This document shows positions 1 to 8,851 of a stretch of DNA of 64,000 nucleotides, piece after piece (positions within the stretch are counted from its first letter, which is position 1; every line of letters begins with the position of its first letter). A model generated the notes under the pieces. The model was not told the origin of the DNA. It did not search any database and saw only the letters and a program-made list of their open reading frames with translations. Source of the stretch: Bradyrhizobium sp. OK095 (GTDB taxonomy: Bacteria > Pseudomonadota > Alphaproteobacteria > Rhizobiales > Xanthobacteraceae); contig NZ_FOBX01000009.1 in the NCBI RefSeq assembly GCF_900109945.1, positions 186,001 to 250,000 of the forward strand. The letters are read 5' to 3'. A program made the translations under genes and the position numbers.

Positions 1-98
1 CCCGCTCACACGCCGCTGATTGTCAATCCCGCCGCCGTCCCTGTAAGGTCGGCGGCGGGAGGAGGCCGTGCCGTGGAGACGGGGCGGCCGACAAGATC

Positions 99-1301
99 AT
101 GTTCGAAGGACACGATCCCTATCTCGTCGCGCTGTCGGTGGCGATCGCGAGTCTGGGTGGCTATACCGGCTTTGCGCTTGCTGCTCGCATCCGCAATACG
201 CCCGGCGTCAGTAACCGCGTGCTGCTCGCGGGTGCAGCCGCGTTTCTGGCCGTCGGCATCTGGACCATGCATTTCGTCGGCATGCTGGCCGCGCCGTTGC
301 CGCCCGACACGGTCTATCTCGTCCTGCCCACCATCATCTCGTTCCTGATCTGCGCCCTGGTGGTCGGCATCTCGCTCTTCTTTGTCTCGATCGGCGAGCC
401 TTCGCTGAAGCGGGTGGCATCGTCCGCCGTCCTGCTCGGCGTCGGCATCGCCAGCATGCATTATGTCGGCATCCATGGCCTCGCCGGTCCGTTCGGCATC
501 GTGCACGACCAGACGATGGTGCTGCTGTCGATCCTCGTCGCAATCGTCACCGCCTATGGCGGTTTGCGCGCCTTCCTGGCGCAGCAGGAAGGCGTTCGCC
601 TGATCGTGAGCTCGGTGGCCTTCGGTGTCGCGGTCTCCGGCATGCATTACACCGCGATGCTGGGCATGCATTTCGAGCCACTGGCGGGTGCGGCGCACCA
701 CCATGTCGGCGGCGGTCTTGCCGCGTCGCAGCAAATCTTGTCGGTCGTCGTTGCGGTGCTGTGCTTTGTCATCGCAGCCGGCTTCTTGCTGTCGCTGGTT
801 CCCGATCAACGGCGTCAGAGTTCGAACTCTATTGCCACCGAACCGGTTGTATCGTCGGTCGCGGCGGCCGCCATCGAACTGATTGCGGCGCCTGCCTCAT
901 CTCCGCGGCCAATGGCACCGCTCGGCGGGCTCGGCCAGCCGCCGCGTGCGCCGGTTCCCCGGCTGCCGGTCGAGAGTGCTGACGGGACGCATTTCATCGA
1001 GACCGCCAATGTGCGCAGCGTTCGGGCCGATGCGCATTACACCCGGGTGCATGACGGCACTCGCGAGCGGATGTGCCCCTGGTCGATTTCGGAAGCTGAG
1101 GCGCAGCTCGATCCCTCGCTGTTCCTGCGCGTGCACCGCAGTCATATCGTCGCCATCCCCCATGTCGCCTTGGTCCGGAAGGAGGGCGACGGCGCCGTGC
1201 TCGAGCTCGACGGCCCATCGCCGCACCGGGTGCCGGTCAGCCGGGCCAAGATCGCCGAGGTGAGGGCGAGGTTGGGGCTGGCAAACCGGCGGCAGGCATA
1301 G
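99..1301 (+). CDS. coxC: CoxC-like MHYT sensor with LytTR DNA-binding domain
   Basis: A 400-residue membrane protein. The N-terminal half has repeated hydrophobic segments with the MHYT signature three times: MHFV at 57-60, MHYV at 120-123 and MHYT at 182-185. MHYT is a predicted seven-helix module proposed to bind metal and sense O2, CO or NO. Residues about 297-395 form a LytTR domain, which binds DNA. CoxC and CoxH of Oligotropha carboxidovorans have this MHYT-LytTR layout. Its place directly before coxM points to CoxC, a membrane-bound regulator of CO oxidation. The ATG at 99 has only a weak ribosome site. The ligand and target promoter are inferred. Confidence 0.85.
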   Translation: MFEGHDPYLVALSVAIASLGGYTGFALAARIRNTPGVSNRVLLAGAAAFLAVGIWTMHFVGMLAAPLPPDTVYLVLPTIISFLICALVVGISLFFVSIGEPSLKRVASSAVLLGVGIASMHYVGIHGLAGPFGIVHDQTMVLLSILVAIVTAYGGLRAFLAQQEGVRLIVSSVAFGVAVSGMHYTAMLGMHFEPLAGAAHHHVGGGLAASQQILSVVVAVLCFVIAAGFLLSLVPDQRRQSSNSIATEPVVSSVAAAAIELIAAPASSPRPMAPLGGLGQPPRAPVPRLPVESADGTHFIETANVRSVRADAHYTRVHDGTRERMCPWSISEAEAQLDPSLFLRVHRSHIVAIPHVALVRKEGDGAVLELDGPSPHRVPVSRAKIAEVRARLGLANRRQA

Positions 1302-1379
1302 GGCACCGCTCTATCACTCCCTCGCCCCGGACAGCCCTGCCGCAAGCGGGGCGAGGTGAAGGGTCTCTGCCCCTGACGC

Positions 1380-1431
1380 AATTCGTGCGCCTCCACCCGT
1401 AACTCGTGCGAAATCCGCTGTTCCGTGCCCG
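1380..1431 (+). promoter_or_regulatory. Direct repeats in the coxC-coxM gap, candidate LytTR binding site
   Basis: AATTCGTGCG (1380-1389) and AACTCGTGCG (1401-1410) match at 9 of 10 positions and lie exactly 21 bp apart. A third CGTGC core sits at 1424-1428. LytTR regulators usually bind direct repeats about two helical turns apart, and the upstream gene encodes a LytTR protein. The function is inferred from spacing and position only. Confidence 0.4.
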
Positions 1432-1517
1432 AATGATTGCGGGCCACCCCGCCGGGAGAGACCGTCCCCTCCAACGTCCGCGCCGTCACGCGCCAAGGAC
1501 GAATGTGGGAGGACACG

Positions 1518-2381
1518 ATGATCCCGGGATCATTCAACTATCACCGGCCGGCGAGTGTCGCCGATGCCGTCAAACTCTTGGTCAACCTCGGCGAGGATGC
1601 GCGGCCTCTGGCCGGCGGGCACAGCCTGGTGCCGATGATGAAGCTTCGGCTCGCCACCCCCGCCCATCTGATCGATTTGCATGGCATCACCGCCCTCAAG
1701 GGCATCAGCCGCGACGGCGGTAACGTCGTTATCGGCGCGATGACCACCCAGCATGATCTGCTGGCTTCCGAAGAGATCGCCAGATCCGCCCCGATCCTGC
1801 ACGAGACGGCGCTGCTGATCGCCGATCCGCAGGTCCGCTACCGCGGCACGATCGGCGGCAACGTCGCCAATGGCGATCCCGGCAACGATATGCCGGCACT
1901 GATGATGACCCTGGGCGCGACCTACCGTCTCGAAGGCCCCGGCGGCGTCCGCGATGTGGCAGCTGCTGACTTCTACCAGGGCGCCTATTTCACCGCGCTC
2001 GAACCCGGCGAAATCCTCACCTCGGTCTCTTTCCCTGCGCCAGCTACCGGCCACGGCTGCGCCTACGAGAAGCTGAAGCGCAAGGTCGGCGACTACGCCA
2101 CGGCGGCTGCCGCCGTCGTACTCACCATGGCGAGCGGCAAGGTCGCGACCTGCTCAATCGGCCTCACCAACGTCCACGAGACGCCGCTGCTCGCCACCGA
2201 CGCCGCCAAGGCGGTGATCGGGACGAGCCTCGACGCTGCCTCGCTGAAGAAGGCGGCTGCGGCAGCCTCAGCGATCATGGCGCCGGCCGCGGATGCCCGC
2301 GGTCCGGTCGAATACAGAAAACATGTCGGCGGCATCATGGTGACGCGGGCGCTGCAGCGCGCCGCTTCCGTTGCGAAATAA
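1518..2381 (+). CDS. coxM: Carbon monoxide dehydrogenase medium (FAD) subunit
   Basis: 287 residues, the size of CoxM in Oligotropha. It holds FAD and passes electrons from the CoxS iron-sulfur clusters to the acceptor. The two FAD-binding motifs sit at the family positions: AGGHS at 32-36 and TIGGN at 111-115. The start MIPGSF at 1518 was chosen because GGGAGGA lies just upstream and it gives the usual family N-terminus; a longer open frame begins at 1437. It is followed after 12 bp by coxS. The order M-S-L is that of form I clusters. Confidence 0.96.
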   Translation: MIPGSFNYHRPASVADAVKLLVNLGEDARPLAGGHSLVPMMKLRLATPAHLIDLHGITALKGISRDGGNVVIGAMTTQHDLLASEEIARSAPILHETALLIADPQVRYRGTIGGNVANGDPGNDMPALMMTLGATYRLEGPGGVRDVAAADFYQGAYFTALEPGEILTSVSFPAPATGHGCAYEKLKRKVGDYATAAAAVVLTMASGKVATCSIGLTNVHETPLLATDAAKAVIGTSLDAASLKKAAAAASAIMAPAADARGPVEYRKHVGGIMVTRALQRAASVAK

Positions 2382-2393
2382 AGGAGGGGATCA

Positions 2394-2894
2394 ATGGCCA
2401 AAACACACGTCACCATGAAGGTGAACGGCGCCGAGGTCGAAGGCCTCGTCGAGCCGCGCACGTTGCTGGTACATTTCATCCGCGAGAATTTGCAGCTGAC
2501 CGGCACCCATATCGGCTGCGAGACCACGCATTGCGGCGCCTGCACGATTGATATCGACGGCATGTCGGTCAAATCCTGCACGATGTTCGCGGTGCAGGCT
2601 GACGGAAGCGACATCATCACCGTCGAGGGCATGGCCAATGCCGACGGAACGCTGTCGGCGCTGCAGGAAGGCTTCCGCATGATGCACGGCCTGCAATGCG
2701 GCTTTTGCACGCCCGGCATGATCGTCCGCGCGCATCGGCTGCTGAAGGAAAATCCCTCGCCAAGCGAGCCTGAGATCCGCATGGGCATCTCCGGCAACAT
2801 CTGCCGCTGCACCGGCTACCAGAACATCGTCAAAGCCATTCAATACGCCGCCGCCAAGATCAACGGCGTGGAATTTCAGGAGGCTGCGGAATGA
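2394..2894 (+). CDS. coxS: Carbon monoxide dehydrogenase small (2x[2Fe-2S]) subunit
   Basis: 166 residues, the same length as Oligotropha CoxS. All eight cluster ligands are present. C42, C47, C50 and C62 form the plant-ferredoxin-type N-terminal cluster. C102, C105, C137 and C139 (CGFCTPG and CRCTGY) form the helical C-terminal cluster. It relays electrons from the CoxL Mo-Cu centre to FAD in CoxM. AGGAGGGG precedes the ATG. Its stop overlaps the coxL start as ATGA, so the two are probably translationally coupled. Confidence 0.97.
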   Translation: MAKTHVTMKVNGAEVEGLVEPRTLLVHFIRENLQLTGTHIGCETTHCGACTIDIDGMSVKSCTMFAVQADGSDIITVEGMANADGTLSALQEGFRMMHGLQCGFCTPGMIVRAHRLLKENPSPSEPEIRMGISGNICRCTGYQNIVKAIQYAAAKINGVEFQEAAE

Positions 2895-5311
2895 ATGACC
2901 TCACTCCCACGCGGGAACAACGCACCGCCGCACTCGAAGGCATGGGCTGCAAGCGCAAGCGCGTCGAGGACATCCGCTTCACGCAAGGAAGAGGCAATTA
3001 CGTCGACGACGTCAAGCTGCCCGGCATGCTGCACGGCGACTTCGTGCGATCACCGCATCCGCATGCGCGCGTGAAGAAGATCGACGACAGCGAGGCGTTG
3101 AAGGTCCCGGGCGTGCTCGCGGTGATCACCGCCGAGACGCTGAAGACCGTCAACCTCGCCTGGATGCCGACGCTCGCTGGCGACGTGCAGATGGTTTTGG
3201 CCGACGGCAAGGTGCTGTTCCAGAACCAGGAGGTCGCCTTTGTGGTCGCCACCGACCGCTATGAGGCCGATGACGGCATCAACAAGGTGATCGTCGAATA
3301 CGAGGCACTACCGCCGCTGGTCGATCCCTTCAAGGCGATGGATGCCGACGCGCCAGTGCTGCGCGAGGACCTCGTTGGCAAGACCATTGGCGCGCACGGG
3401 CCACGCAAGCACAACAACCACATTTTTGAGTGGACCGTCGGCGACAAAGAAATGACTGACGCCGCCTTCAAGAAGGCGGACGTCACCATCAAGGAGATGA
3501 TCTCCTATCACCGCACCCATCCGTCGCCGCTGGAGACCTGCCAGTGCGTCTGCTCGTTCGACAAGATCAAGGGCGAGCTGACGATCTACGGCACGTTCCA
3601 GGCTCCGCATGTGATCCGCACCGTGGTAGCGCTGATCGCAAAGATTCCGGAGCACAAGATCCACGTCATCGCGCCTGATATCGGCGGCGGTTTCGGCAAC
3701 AAGGTCGGCGCCTATCCCGGCTACATCTGCGCGGCCGTCGCCTCCATCGTCACAGGCAAGCCGGTGAAATGGGTCGAGGATCGCATCGAGAACCTGACCG
3801 CGACCTCGTTCGCGCGCGACTATCATATGACCACGGAAGTCGCCGCGACCAAAGACGGCAAGGTCACGGGTCTTCGTGTCCACGTGCTCGCCGATCACGG
3901 CGCGTTCGATGCCTGCGCCGACCCGTCGAAATGGCCGGCCGGCTTCTTCAACATCGTCACCGGTTCCTATGATTTCCCGACCGCGCATCTGGCGGTGGAC
4001 GGCGTCTACACCAACAAGGCGCCCGGTGGCGTTGCCTATCGCTGCTCGTTCCGCGTCACCGAGGCCGCCTATTGCATCGAGCGTGCCATGGATATTCTGG
4101 CGCAGAAGCTCAACATGGACCCGGCGGAGCTCAGGCTAAAAAACTTCATCAAGGCGGAGCAGTTTCCGTATCACTCGGCGCTGGGCTGGGAATACGATTC
4201 CGGCGACTACCACACCGCCATGCGGAAGATGATGGAGACCACCGGCTACGCCGCGCTCCGCAAGGAGCAGGCGGAGAAGCGGGCGGCCTTCAAGCGGGGC
4301 GAGACCCGCGACATCATGGGCCTCGGCATCTCTTTCTTCACCGAGATCGTCGGTGCCGGGCCGTCGAAGAATTGCGACATTCTGGGCATCGCCATGTTCG
4401 ATTCCTGCGAGATCCGCATGCATCCGACCGGGGCCGGCATCGCGCGGGTCGGCTCCAAGAGCCAGGGGCAGGGACATGAGACCACCTGGGCCCAGATCAT
4501 CGCGACCGAGATCGGCATTCCCGCCGACAACATCATGGTGGAAGAGGGCAACACCGACACCGCGCCTTACGGGCTCGGCACCTACGGCTCGCGCTCGACG
4601 CCGGTGGCCGGCGCCGCGATCGCCATGGCCGCGCGAAAGATCAAGGCCAAGGCGCAGATGATCGCGGCCTACAAGCTCGAGGTCCACGAGGACGATCTCG
4701 AATTCGACATCGACGGTTTCCGGGTCAGAGGCCTGCCTGAGAAGTTCATGTCGATGAAGGATATCTGCTGGGCGGCGTATAACTCTGTGCCGCCGGGCAT
4801 GGAGCCGGGGCTGGAGGCGGTCAGCTACTACGATCCGCCCAACATGACCTATCCGTTCGGCGCCTATCTCTGTGTGATGGATATCGATGTCGATACCGGC
4901 GTGTACAAGGTCCGGCGCTTCTATGCGCTCGACGATTGCGGCACCCGCATCAACCCGATGATCATCGAGGGCCAGGTGCATGGCGGCCTCACCGAGGCCT
5001 TCGCGATCGCGATGGGTCAGGAGATCCGCTACGACGAGGTCGGCAACGTCGTCACCGGCTCGTTCATGGATTTCTTCATGCCGACCGCGGTGGAGACGCC
5101 GCATTGGGAGACCGACTTCACCGTCACCCCGTCGCCGCATCATCCGATCGGCGCCAAGGGCGTCGGCGAGAGCCCGAATGTCGGCGGCGTGCCGGCGTTC
5201 TCCAACGCCGTCAACGACGCGTTCTCGTTCTTAGGAAGCACGCACATCCAGATGCCGCACGATTTCTGGCGCAACTGGAAGGCGGCGAAGGATCTGGGCG
5301 CGGTTGCGTAG
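2891..5311 (+). CDS. coxL: Carbon monoxide dehydrogenase large (Mo-Cu) subunit, form I
   Basis: 806 residues. This is the catalytic subunit that oxidises CO with water to CO2 at a Mo-S-Cu centre bound to molybdopterin cytosine dinucleotide. The diagnostic form I loop AYRCSFR is present (residues 382-388), with Cys385 as the copper ligand; form II or other xanthine-oxidase-family members have AYRGAGR there. The C-terminal motif GAKGVGESP supplies the catalytic glutamate, here Glu760. The molybdopterin motif GGGFGNK also occurs. It overlaps coxS by four bases. A palindromic repeat separates it from coxD. Confidence 0.97.
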   Translation: MNDLTPTREQRTAALEGMGCKRKRVEDIRFTQGRGNYVDDVKLPGMLHGDFVRSPHPHARVKKIDDSEALKVPGVLAVITAETLKTVNLAWMPTLAGDVQMVLADGKVLFQNQEVAFVVATDRYEADDGINKVIVEYEALPPLVDPFKAMDADAPVLREDLVGKTIGAHGPRKHNNHIFEWTVGDKEMTDAAFKKADVTIKEMISYHRTHPSPLETCQCVCSFDKIKGELTIYGTFQAPHVIRTVVALIAKIPEHKIHVIAPDIGGGFGNKVGAYPGYICAAVASIVTGKPVKWVEDRIENLTATSFARDYHMTTEVAATKDGKVTGLRVHVLADHGAFDACADPSKWPAGFFNIVTGSYDFPTAHLAVDGVYTNKAPGGVAYRCSFRVTEAAYCIERAMDILAQKLNMDPAELRLKNFIKAEQFPYHSALGWEYDSGDYHTAMRKMMETTGYAALRKEQAEKRAAFKRGETRDIMGLGISFFTEIVGAGPSKNCDILGIAMFDSCEIRMHPTGAGIARVGSKSQGQGHETTWAQIIATEIGIPADNIMVEEGNTDTAPYGLGTYGSRSTPVAGAAIAMAARKIKAKAQMIAAYKLEVHEDDLEFDIDGFRVRGLPEKFMSMKDICWAAYNSVPPGMEPGLEAVSYYDPPNMTYPFGAYLCVMDIDVDTGVYKVRRFYALDDCGTRINPMIIEGQVHGGLTEAFAIAMGQEIRYDEVGNVVTGSFMDFFMPTAVETPHWETDFTVTPSPHHPIGAKGVGESPNVGGVPAFSNAVNDAFSFLGSTHIQMPHDFWRNWKAAKDLGAVA

Positions 5312-5332
5312 CGTGATTGGCGAGAGCCGGGC

Positions 5333-5430
5333 TTTCATCCTTCGAGACGCGGCGCACGCGCCGCTCCTCAGGATGAGGCCTAGACCCTCATGGTGAGGAG
5401 CGCGTCTTCGCGCGTCTCGAACCATGAAGG
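5333..5430. repeat. Palindromic intergenic repeat, family A, between coxL and coxD
   Basis: Two adjoining stem-forming arms. The left arm runs from CTTCGAGACGC to CTCCTCAGGATGA; the right arm runs from CCTCATGGTGAGGAG to GTCTCGAACCATGA. A second copy with a different inner loop lies at 59639-59754. It occupies most of the coxL-coxD gap, so the transcript would carry a large structure there. Confidence 0.85.
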
Positions 5431-5462
5431 CCACGGAACGTACGGCATTCAGTCGAGGACCA

Positions 5463-6329
5463 ATGAAGAATCGTGACGAAATCGCGCAAGCACTGGCCGC
5501 ATCCGGCTACATCGCGGATGCGGACCTCGCGACCGCGATCTCGCTGATGCAATTGTTACGGCGTCCGCTATTGCTGGAAGGCGAGGCGGGCGTCGGCAAG
5601 ACAGAGGTGGCGAAGGCGCTGGCAAAAGTGCACGCGACCGAACTGATCCGGCTGCAATGCTACGAGGGGCTCGATCAGTCTTCCGCACTCTACGAGTGGA
5701 ACTACCAGCGCCAATTGCTGGCGATCCAGGCGCATCGTGGCACCGACAGCATCGAGGATCAGGTGTTCTCGGAAAAATACCTGCTGGAGCGTCCCTTGCT
5801 CGCTGCGATCCGCCGCCCGAAGGCGCCGGTGCTGCTGATCGACGAGATCGACCGCGCCGATGACGAGTTCGAAGCGTTCCTGCTGGAGCTGCTCTCCGAT
5901 TTCCAGATATCGATCCCCGAACTTGGGACAATATCGGCCGTCACGATCCCGCATGTGGTGCTGACCTCCAACGGCACGCGCGAGCTGTCCGACGCACTGC
6001 GCCGCCGCTGTCTCTATCACTATGTCGATTATCCCGATGTCGATCGTGAGACCCGAATCATCCTGGCGCGTGTCACCGGTGCGAGCCCGTCGCTCTCGCT
6101 CCAGATCGCGCGGATGGTCGAGGGCGTGCGCAAAGAGGAATTGCGAAAGGTGCCTGGTGTCGCCGAGACGCTGGACTGGGCAGCCGCGCTCGTCGGCCTC
6201 GACGTCAGCGATCTCCACGACGCGCCTGAGACCGTGCATGAGACGCTGATCTGTCTCTTGAAGACCCATGAGGACCGCGCCCGCGTCACGCCCGAGGTGA
6301 CGCAGCGCATGCTGGGGAAGGTCGCATGA
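5463..6329 (+). CDS. coxD: CoxD, MoxR-type AAA+ ATPase for CO dehydrogenase maturation
   Basis: 288 residues. In Oligotropha, CoxD is needed to sulfurate and insert copper into the Mo-Cu site. Walker A is GEAGVGKT at 40-47 and Walker B PVLLIDEID is at about 122-130, followed by a MoxR-type AAA core. The ATG at 5463 was chosen because a GAGG lies before it and the length then fits the family; an upstream ATG at 5424 would start inside the repeat. The stop overlaps the coxE start (ATGA). Confidence 0.93.
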   Translation: MKNRDEIAQALAASGYIADADLATAISLMQLLRRPLLLEGEAGVGKTEVAKALAKVHATELIRLQCYEGLDQSSALYEWNYQRQLLAIQAHRGTDSIEDQVFSEKYLLERPLLAAIRRPKAPVLLIDEIDRADDEFEAFLLELLSDFQISIPELGTISAVTIPHVVLTSNGTRELSDALRRRCLYHYVDYPDVDRETRIILARVTGASPSLSLQIARMVEGVRKEELRKVPGVAETLDWAAALVGLDVSDLHDAPETVHETLICLLKTHEDRARVTPEVTQRMLGKVA

Positions 6330-7534
6330 GCTGCTGCGGCTCCAGTCCCGGATATGACGATCTCCATGAGGTCTCCCGCCTCGTGTCTGCGAAGCTCGCG
6401 GCGTTCCTGCGCACCCTGCGCGACGCCGGCTTTCGCGTTGGGCTGGCCGAAGGGCAGGATGCCGCGACGTTGATGTCATCAGGTTATGCGGGGCGGCCGG
6501 GCCTGCTGCGCGCGGCGTTCAAGCATCTGTTTTCCACGCGCAAGTCCGACTGGGACAAGTTCGACGGGCTGTTCGATGCGTTCTGGCTCGGCAAGCGCTT
6601 GCGTTCGCGTTCTCGTACGATCGGCTCGGCGCCCGGTGCCAGCAACCCGTCCCTGAAGACCTTGCAGGATGCAACGGCAGAGCAGGGCGGTGGCCAGTCG
6701 GTCACCGACCAGCTTCCGTCCTCCGACGATCCGCCGGAGGCACGCTCCGGCGAGGGGCGTATGGAGGGCGCCTCGCGCGCGGACAATTTTGCTGAGGTCG
6801 ATTTCCGAAAGCTCAGCGATCCCGATCAGGTTGCGCAGGCCCATGAAGCCGCCGCACAGCTCGCGCGGGCGATGCGCACGCGGCTGACCCGGCGGGATCT
6901 GGCGCGCCGGCGCGGCTACCGGCTCGACCTCCGGCGTACCATCCATCGCAACATCAGCCATGGCGGTGTGCCGATCAGCCTGGTCCAGCGTCAGCGCAAG
7001 GACAAGCCGCTGCGGCTGGTCGTGCTGCTCGATGCCTCGGGCTCGATGAGCATGTACACCGCCGTATTCCTGCGCTTCATCCACGGCGTGCTGGACCAGT
7101 TCCGCGAGGCCGAGGCGTTTCTGTTTCACACGCGCCTCGCCTATGTCTCCGATGCGATGAAGGAGAAGGACGCCGGCCGCGCACTCGACCGGCTCTCGAT
7201 CATGGCGCAGGGCGCGGGCGGCGGCACGAAGATCGGCGAGTCCTTACAAACCTTCAATCGCTGGCATGCCGCGCGCGTGATCCATTCGCGCAGCTGCGTG
7301 ATGATCGTCTCCGACGGCTACGAGACCGGTGATGCCGCGTTGCTCGGCCGCGAAATGGCGGCGCTACACCGGCGTTGTCGCCGCATCGTCTGGCTCAATC
7401 CGATGATGGCGTGGGAGGGATATACGCCGGAGGCGAGGGGCATCAAGGCCGCATTGCCGCATGTCGATCTCTATGCGCCGGCGAATTCGCTGCAAAGCCT
7501 GCGCGCGCTCGAACCCTATCTGGCGAAGCTCTAG
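6326..7534 (+). CDS. coxE: CoxE, von Willebrand A domain maturation partner of CoxD
   Basis: 402 residues. The C-terminal half is a VWA domain with an intact metal-binding MIDAS motif, DASGSMS, with Asp236, Ser238 and Ser240. MoxR ATPases such as CoxD work with VWA proteins. CoxE is known to be required with CoxD for the copper-containing site. The N-terminal region is helical, and residues about 110-150 are low complexity. It overlaps coxD by ATGA and is followed 11 bp later by coxF. Confidence 0.93.
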   Translation: MSCCGSSPGYDDLHEVSRLVSAKLAAFLRTLRDAGFRVGLAEGQDAATLMSSGYAGRPGLLRAAFKHLFSTRKSDWDKFDGLFDAFWLGKRLRSRSRTIGSAPGASNPSLKTLQDATAEQGGGQSVTDQLPSSDDPPEARSGEGRMEGASRADNFAEVDFRKLSDPDQVAQAHEAAAQLARAMRTRLTRRDLARRRGYRLDLRRTIHRNISHGGVPISLVQRQRKDKPLRLVVLLDASGSMSMYTAVFLRFIHGVLDQFREAEAFLFHTRLAYVSDAMKEKDAGRALDRLSIMAQGAGGGTKIGESLQTFNRWHAARVIHSRSCVMIVSDGYETGDAALLGREMAALHRRCRRIVWLNPMMAWEGYTPEARGIKAALPHVDLYAPANSLQSLRALEPYLAKL

Positions 7535-7545
7535 AGGAGGCACCA

Positions 7546-8385
7546 ATGACCGCTCATGTCGAAGTGCTGGATCTCGTGGCGCAGATGAAGGCCGCCGAGC
7601 GCGCCTTCGTGCTGGCGACGGTGGTGCGTACGGTCTCGGTCACTGCGGCCAAGGCCGGCGCCAAGGCGATCATCGCGGCCGACGGAACCATCGTCGCAGG
7701 ATGGATCGGCGGCGGCTGCGCCAAGGGCGCGGTGCTGAAGGCGGCGCGCGAAGCGCTGGCCGATGGCGAGCCGCGCATGGTCTCGGTGCAACCGGAAAAT
7801 CTGCTCGCCGAGCTCGGCGTCAGCGCGGGCGAGAGCCGCGACGGCGTTCGCTTTGCCAGCAACATGTGCCCGAGCAAGGGCACGATGGACATCTTTGTGG
7901 AGCCGGTTCTGCCGCATCCCTCGCTCGTTGTTCTCGGGGCAAGCCCGGTGGCGCTGTCGCTTGCGGCGCAAGCGCGCGTGCTCGGCTATCACGTCACGCT
8001 CGCGGCGCCCGCGACCGATCTTACGGCGCAGCCGGATGCTGACGCGATGATCGACGGTTACCTGCTCGGCGAGCTCAGCAACGCCAAGCGCTTCGTCGTG
8101 GTCTCGACGCAAGGCAAGGGTGATGAAGCTGCCCTGCGCGCGGCGGTGGCGATCAAGGCCGACTATCACGCCTTTGTCGGCAGCCGCCGCAAGATGGCCT
8201 CGCTGCGCGCCAAGCTTCTTGCGGAAGGCGCCAATGCCGCTGCGATCGACGATTTCAAGGCGCCGGCCGGTCTCGACCTCGGCGCCATCACGCCGGAGGA
8301 GATCGCGATGTCGATCCTCGCCGAGATCACCAGGGAACGACGGCGCGGCCAGCGCGCCGCGACCCAAGTCGCAAGCAGAGAGTGA
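7546..8385 (+). CDS. coxF: CoxF, XdhC/CoxI-family molybdenum cofactor maturation protein
   Basis: 279 residues from the ATG at 7546, preceded by a strong GAGGAGG; this is close to the Oligotropha CoxF length. An N-terminal XdhC/CoxI domain (about 12-75, with GWIGGGCAKGAV) is followed by a Rossmann-like C-terminal domain (about 120-260). XdhC proteins protect and sulfurate the molybdenum cofactor before insertion. The 10-bp gap to coxG supports a single operon. Confidence 0.9.
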   Translation: MTAHVEVLDLVAQMKAAERAFVLATVVRTVSVTAAKAGAKAIIAADGTIVAGWIGGGCAKGAVLKAAREALADGEPRMVSVQPENLLAELGVSAGESRDGVRFASNMCPSKGTMDIFVEPVLPHPSLVVLGASPVALSLAAQARVLGYHVTLAAPATDLTAQPDADAMIDGYLLGELSNAKRFVVVSTQGKGDEAALRAAVAIKADYHAFVGSRRKMASLRAKLLAEGANAAAIDDFKAPAGLDLGAITPEEIAMSILAEITRERRRGQRAATQVASRE

Positions 8386-8395
8386 GACACCGACC

Positions 8396-8851
8396 ATGCA
8401 GATGAACGACAGCCAGCGTATCCCGGCCTCGCGCGAACAGGTGTGGGCGGCGCTGAACGATCCCGCTGTGCTGAAGCAATGCATCCCCGGCTGTCAGTCG
8501 CTCGAGGTGACTGCACCGAATGAGATGACCGCGACCGTGGTCTTCAAGGTCGGTCCGGTGAAGGCGACATTCAGCGGCAAGGTAACGTTGTCAGATTTCG
8601 ACCCGCCCAACAGCTACCGCATCTCTGGCGAGGGCTCCGGCGGCGTCGCCGGCTTTGCCAAGGGCGGCGCCCTGGTGCGGCTGGAATCCGAGAGTGCTGA
8701 AGTTACGGTGCTGCACTACGAGGTCGACGCCCAGATCGGCGGCAAGCTCGCCCAGCTCGGCGCGCGGCTGATCAACTCGACCGCGACCAAGCTCGCGGGA
8801 GAGTTCTTCAAGTCGTTTGCGGAGGTGGCGAGCGCGAAGGCCTCAGCCTAG
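8396..8851 (+). CDS. coxG: CoxG, SRPBCC-fold CO dehydrogenase accessory protein, short form
   Basis: 151 residues forming one SRPBCC (START-like) domain with a lipophilic pocket. CoxG has been reported to tether CO dehydrogenase to the membrane and to carry quinone. Characterised CoxG proteins from form I clusters are, as I recall, longer and have a tail used for membrane contact. This one ends at FKSFAEVASAKASA without a hydrophobic tail. Its last 9 bases overlap the end of the opposite-strand ATP-grasp gene. The start MQMNDSQR is at 8396; ATG 8402 is an alternative. Confidence 0.88.
   Translation: MQMNDSQRIPASREQVWAALNDPAVLKQCIPGCQSLEVTAPNEMTATVVFKVGPVKATFSGKVTLSDFDPPNSYRISGEGSGGVAGFAKGGALVRLESESAEVTVLHYEVDAQIGGKLAQLGARLINSTATKLAGEFFKSFAEVASAKASA

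Noticed and set aside
6..809. A 267-codon minus-strand open frame
   Set aside because: Antisense to coxC with His/Arg/Asp-rich low-information sequence.
4136..5143. A 335-codon minus-strand open frame
   Set aside because: Antisense to coxL, composition rich in Arg, His and Asp, no family; a shadow frame.
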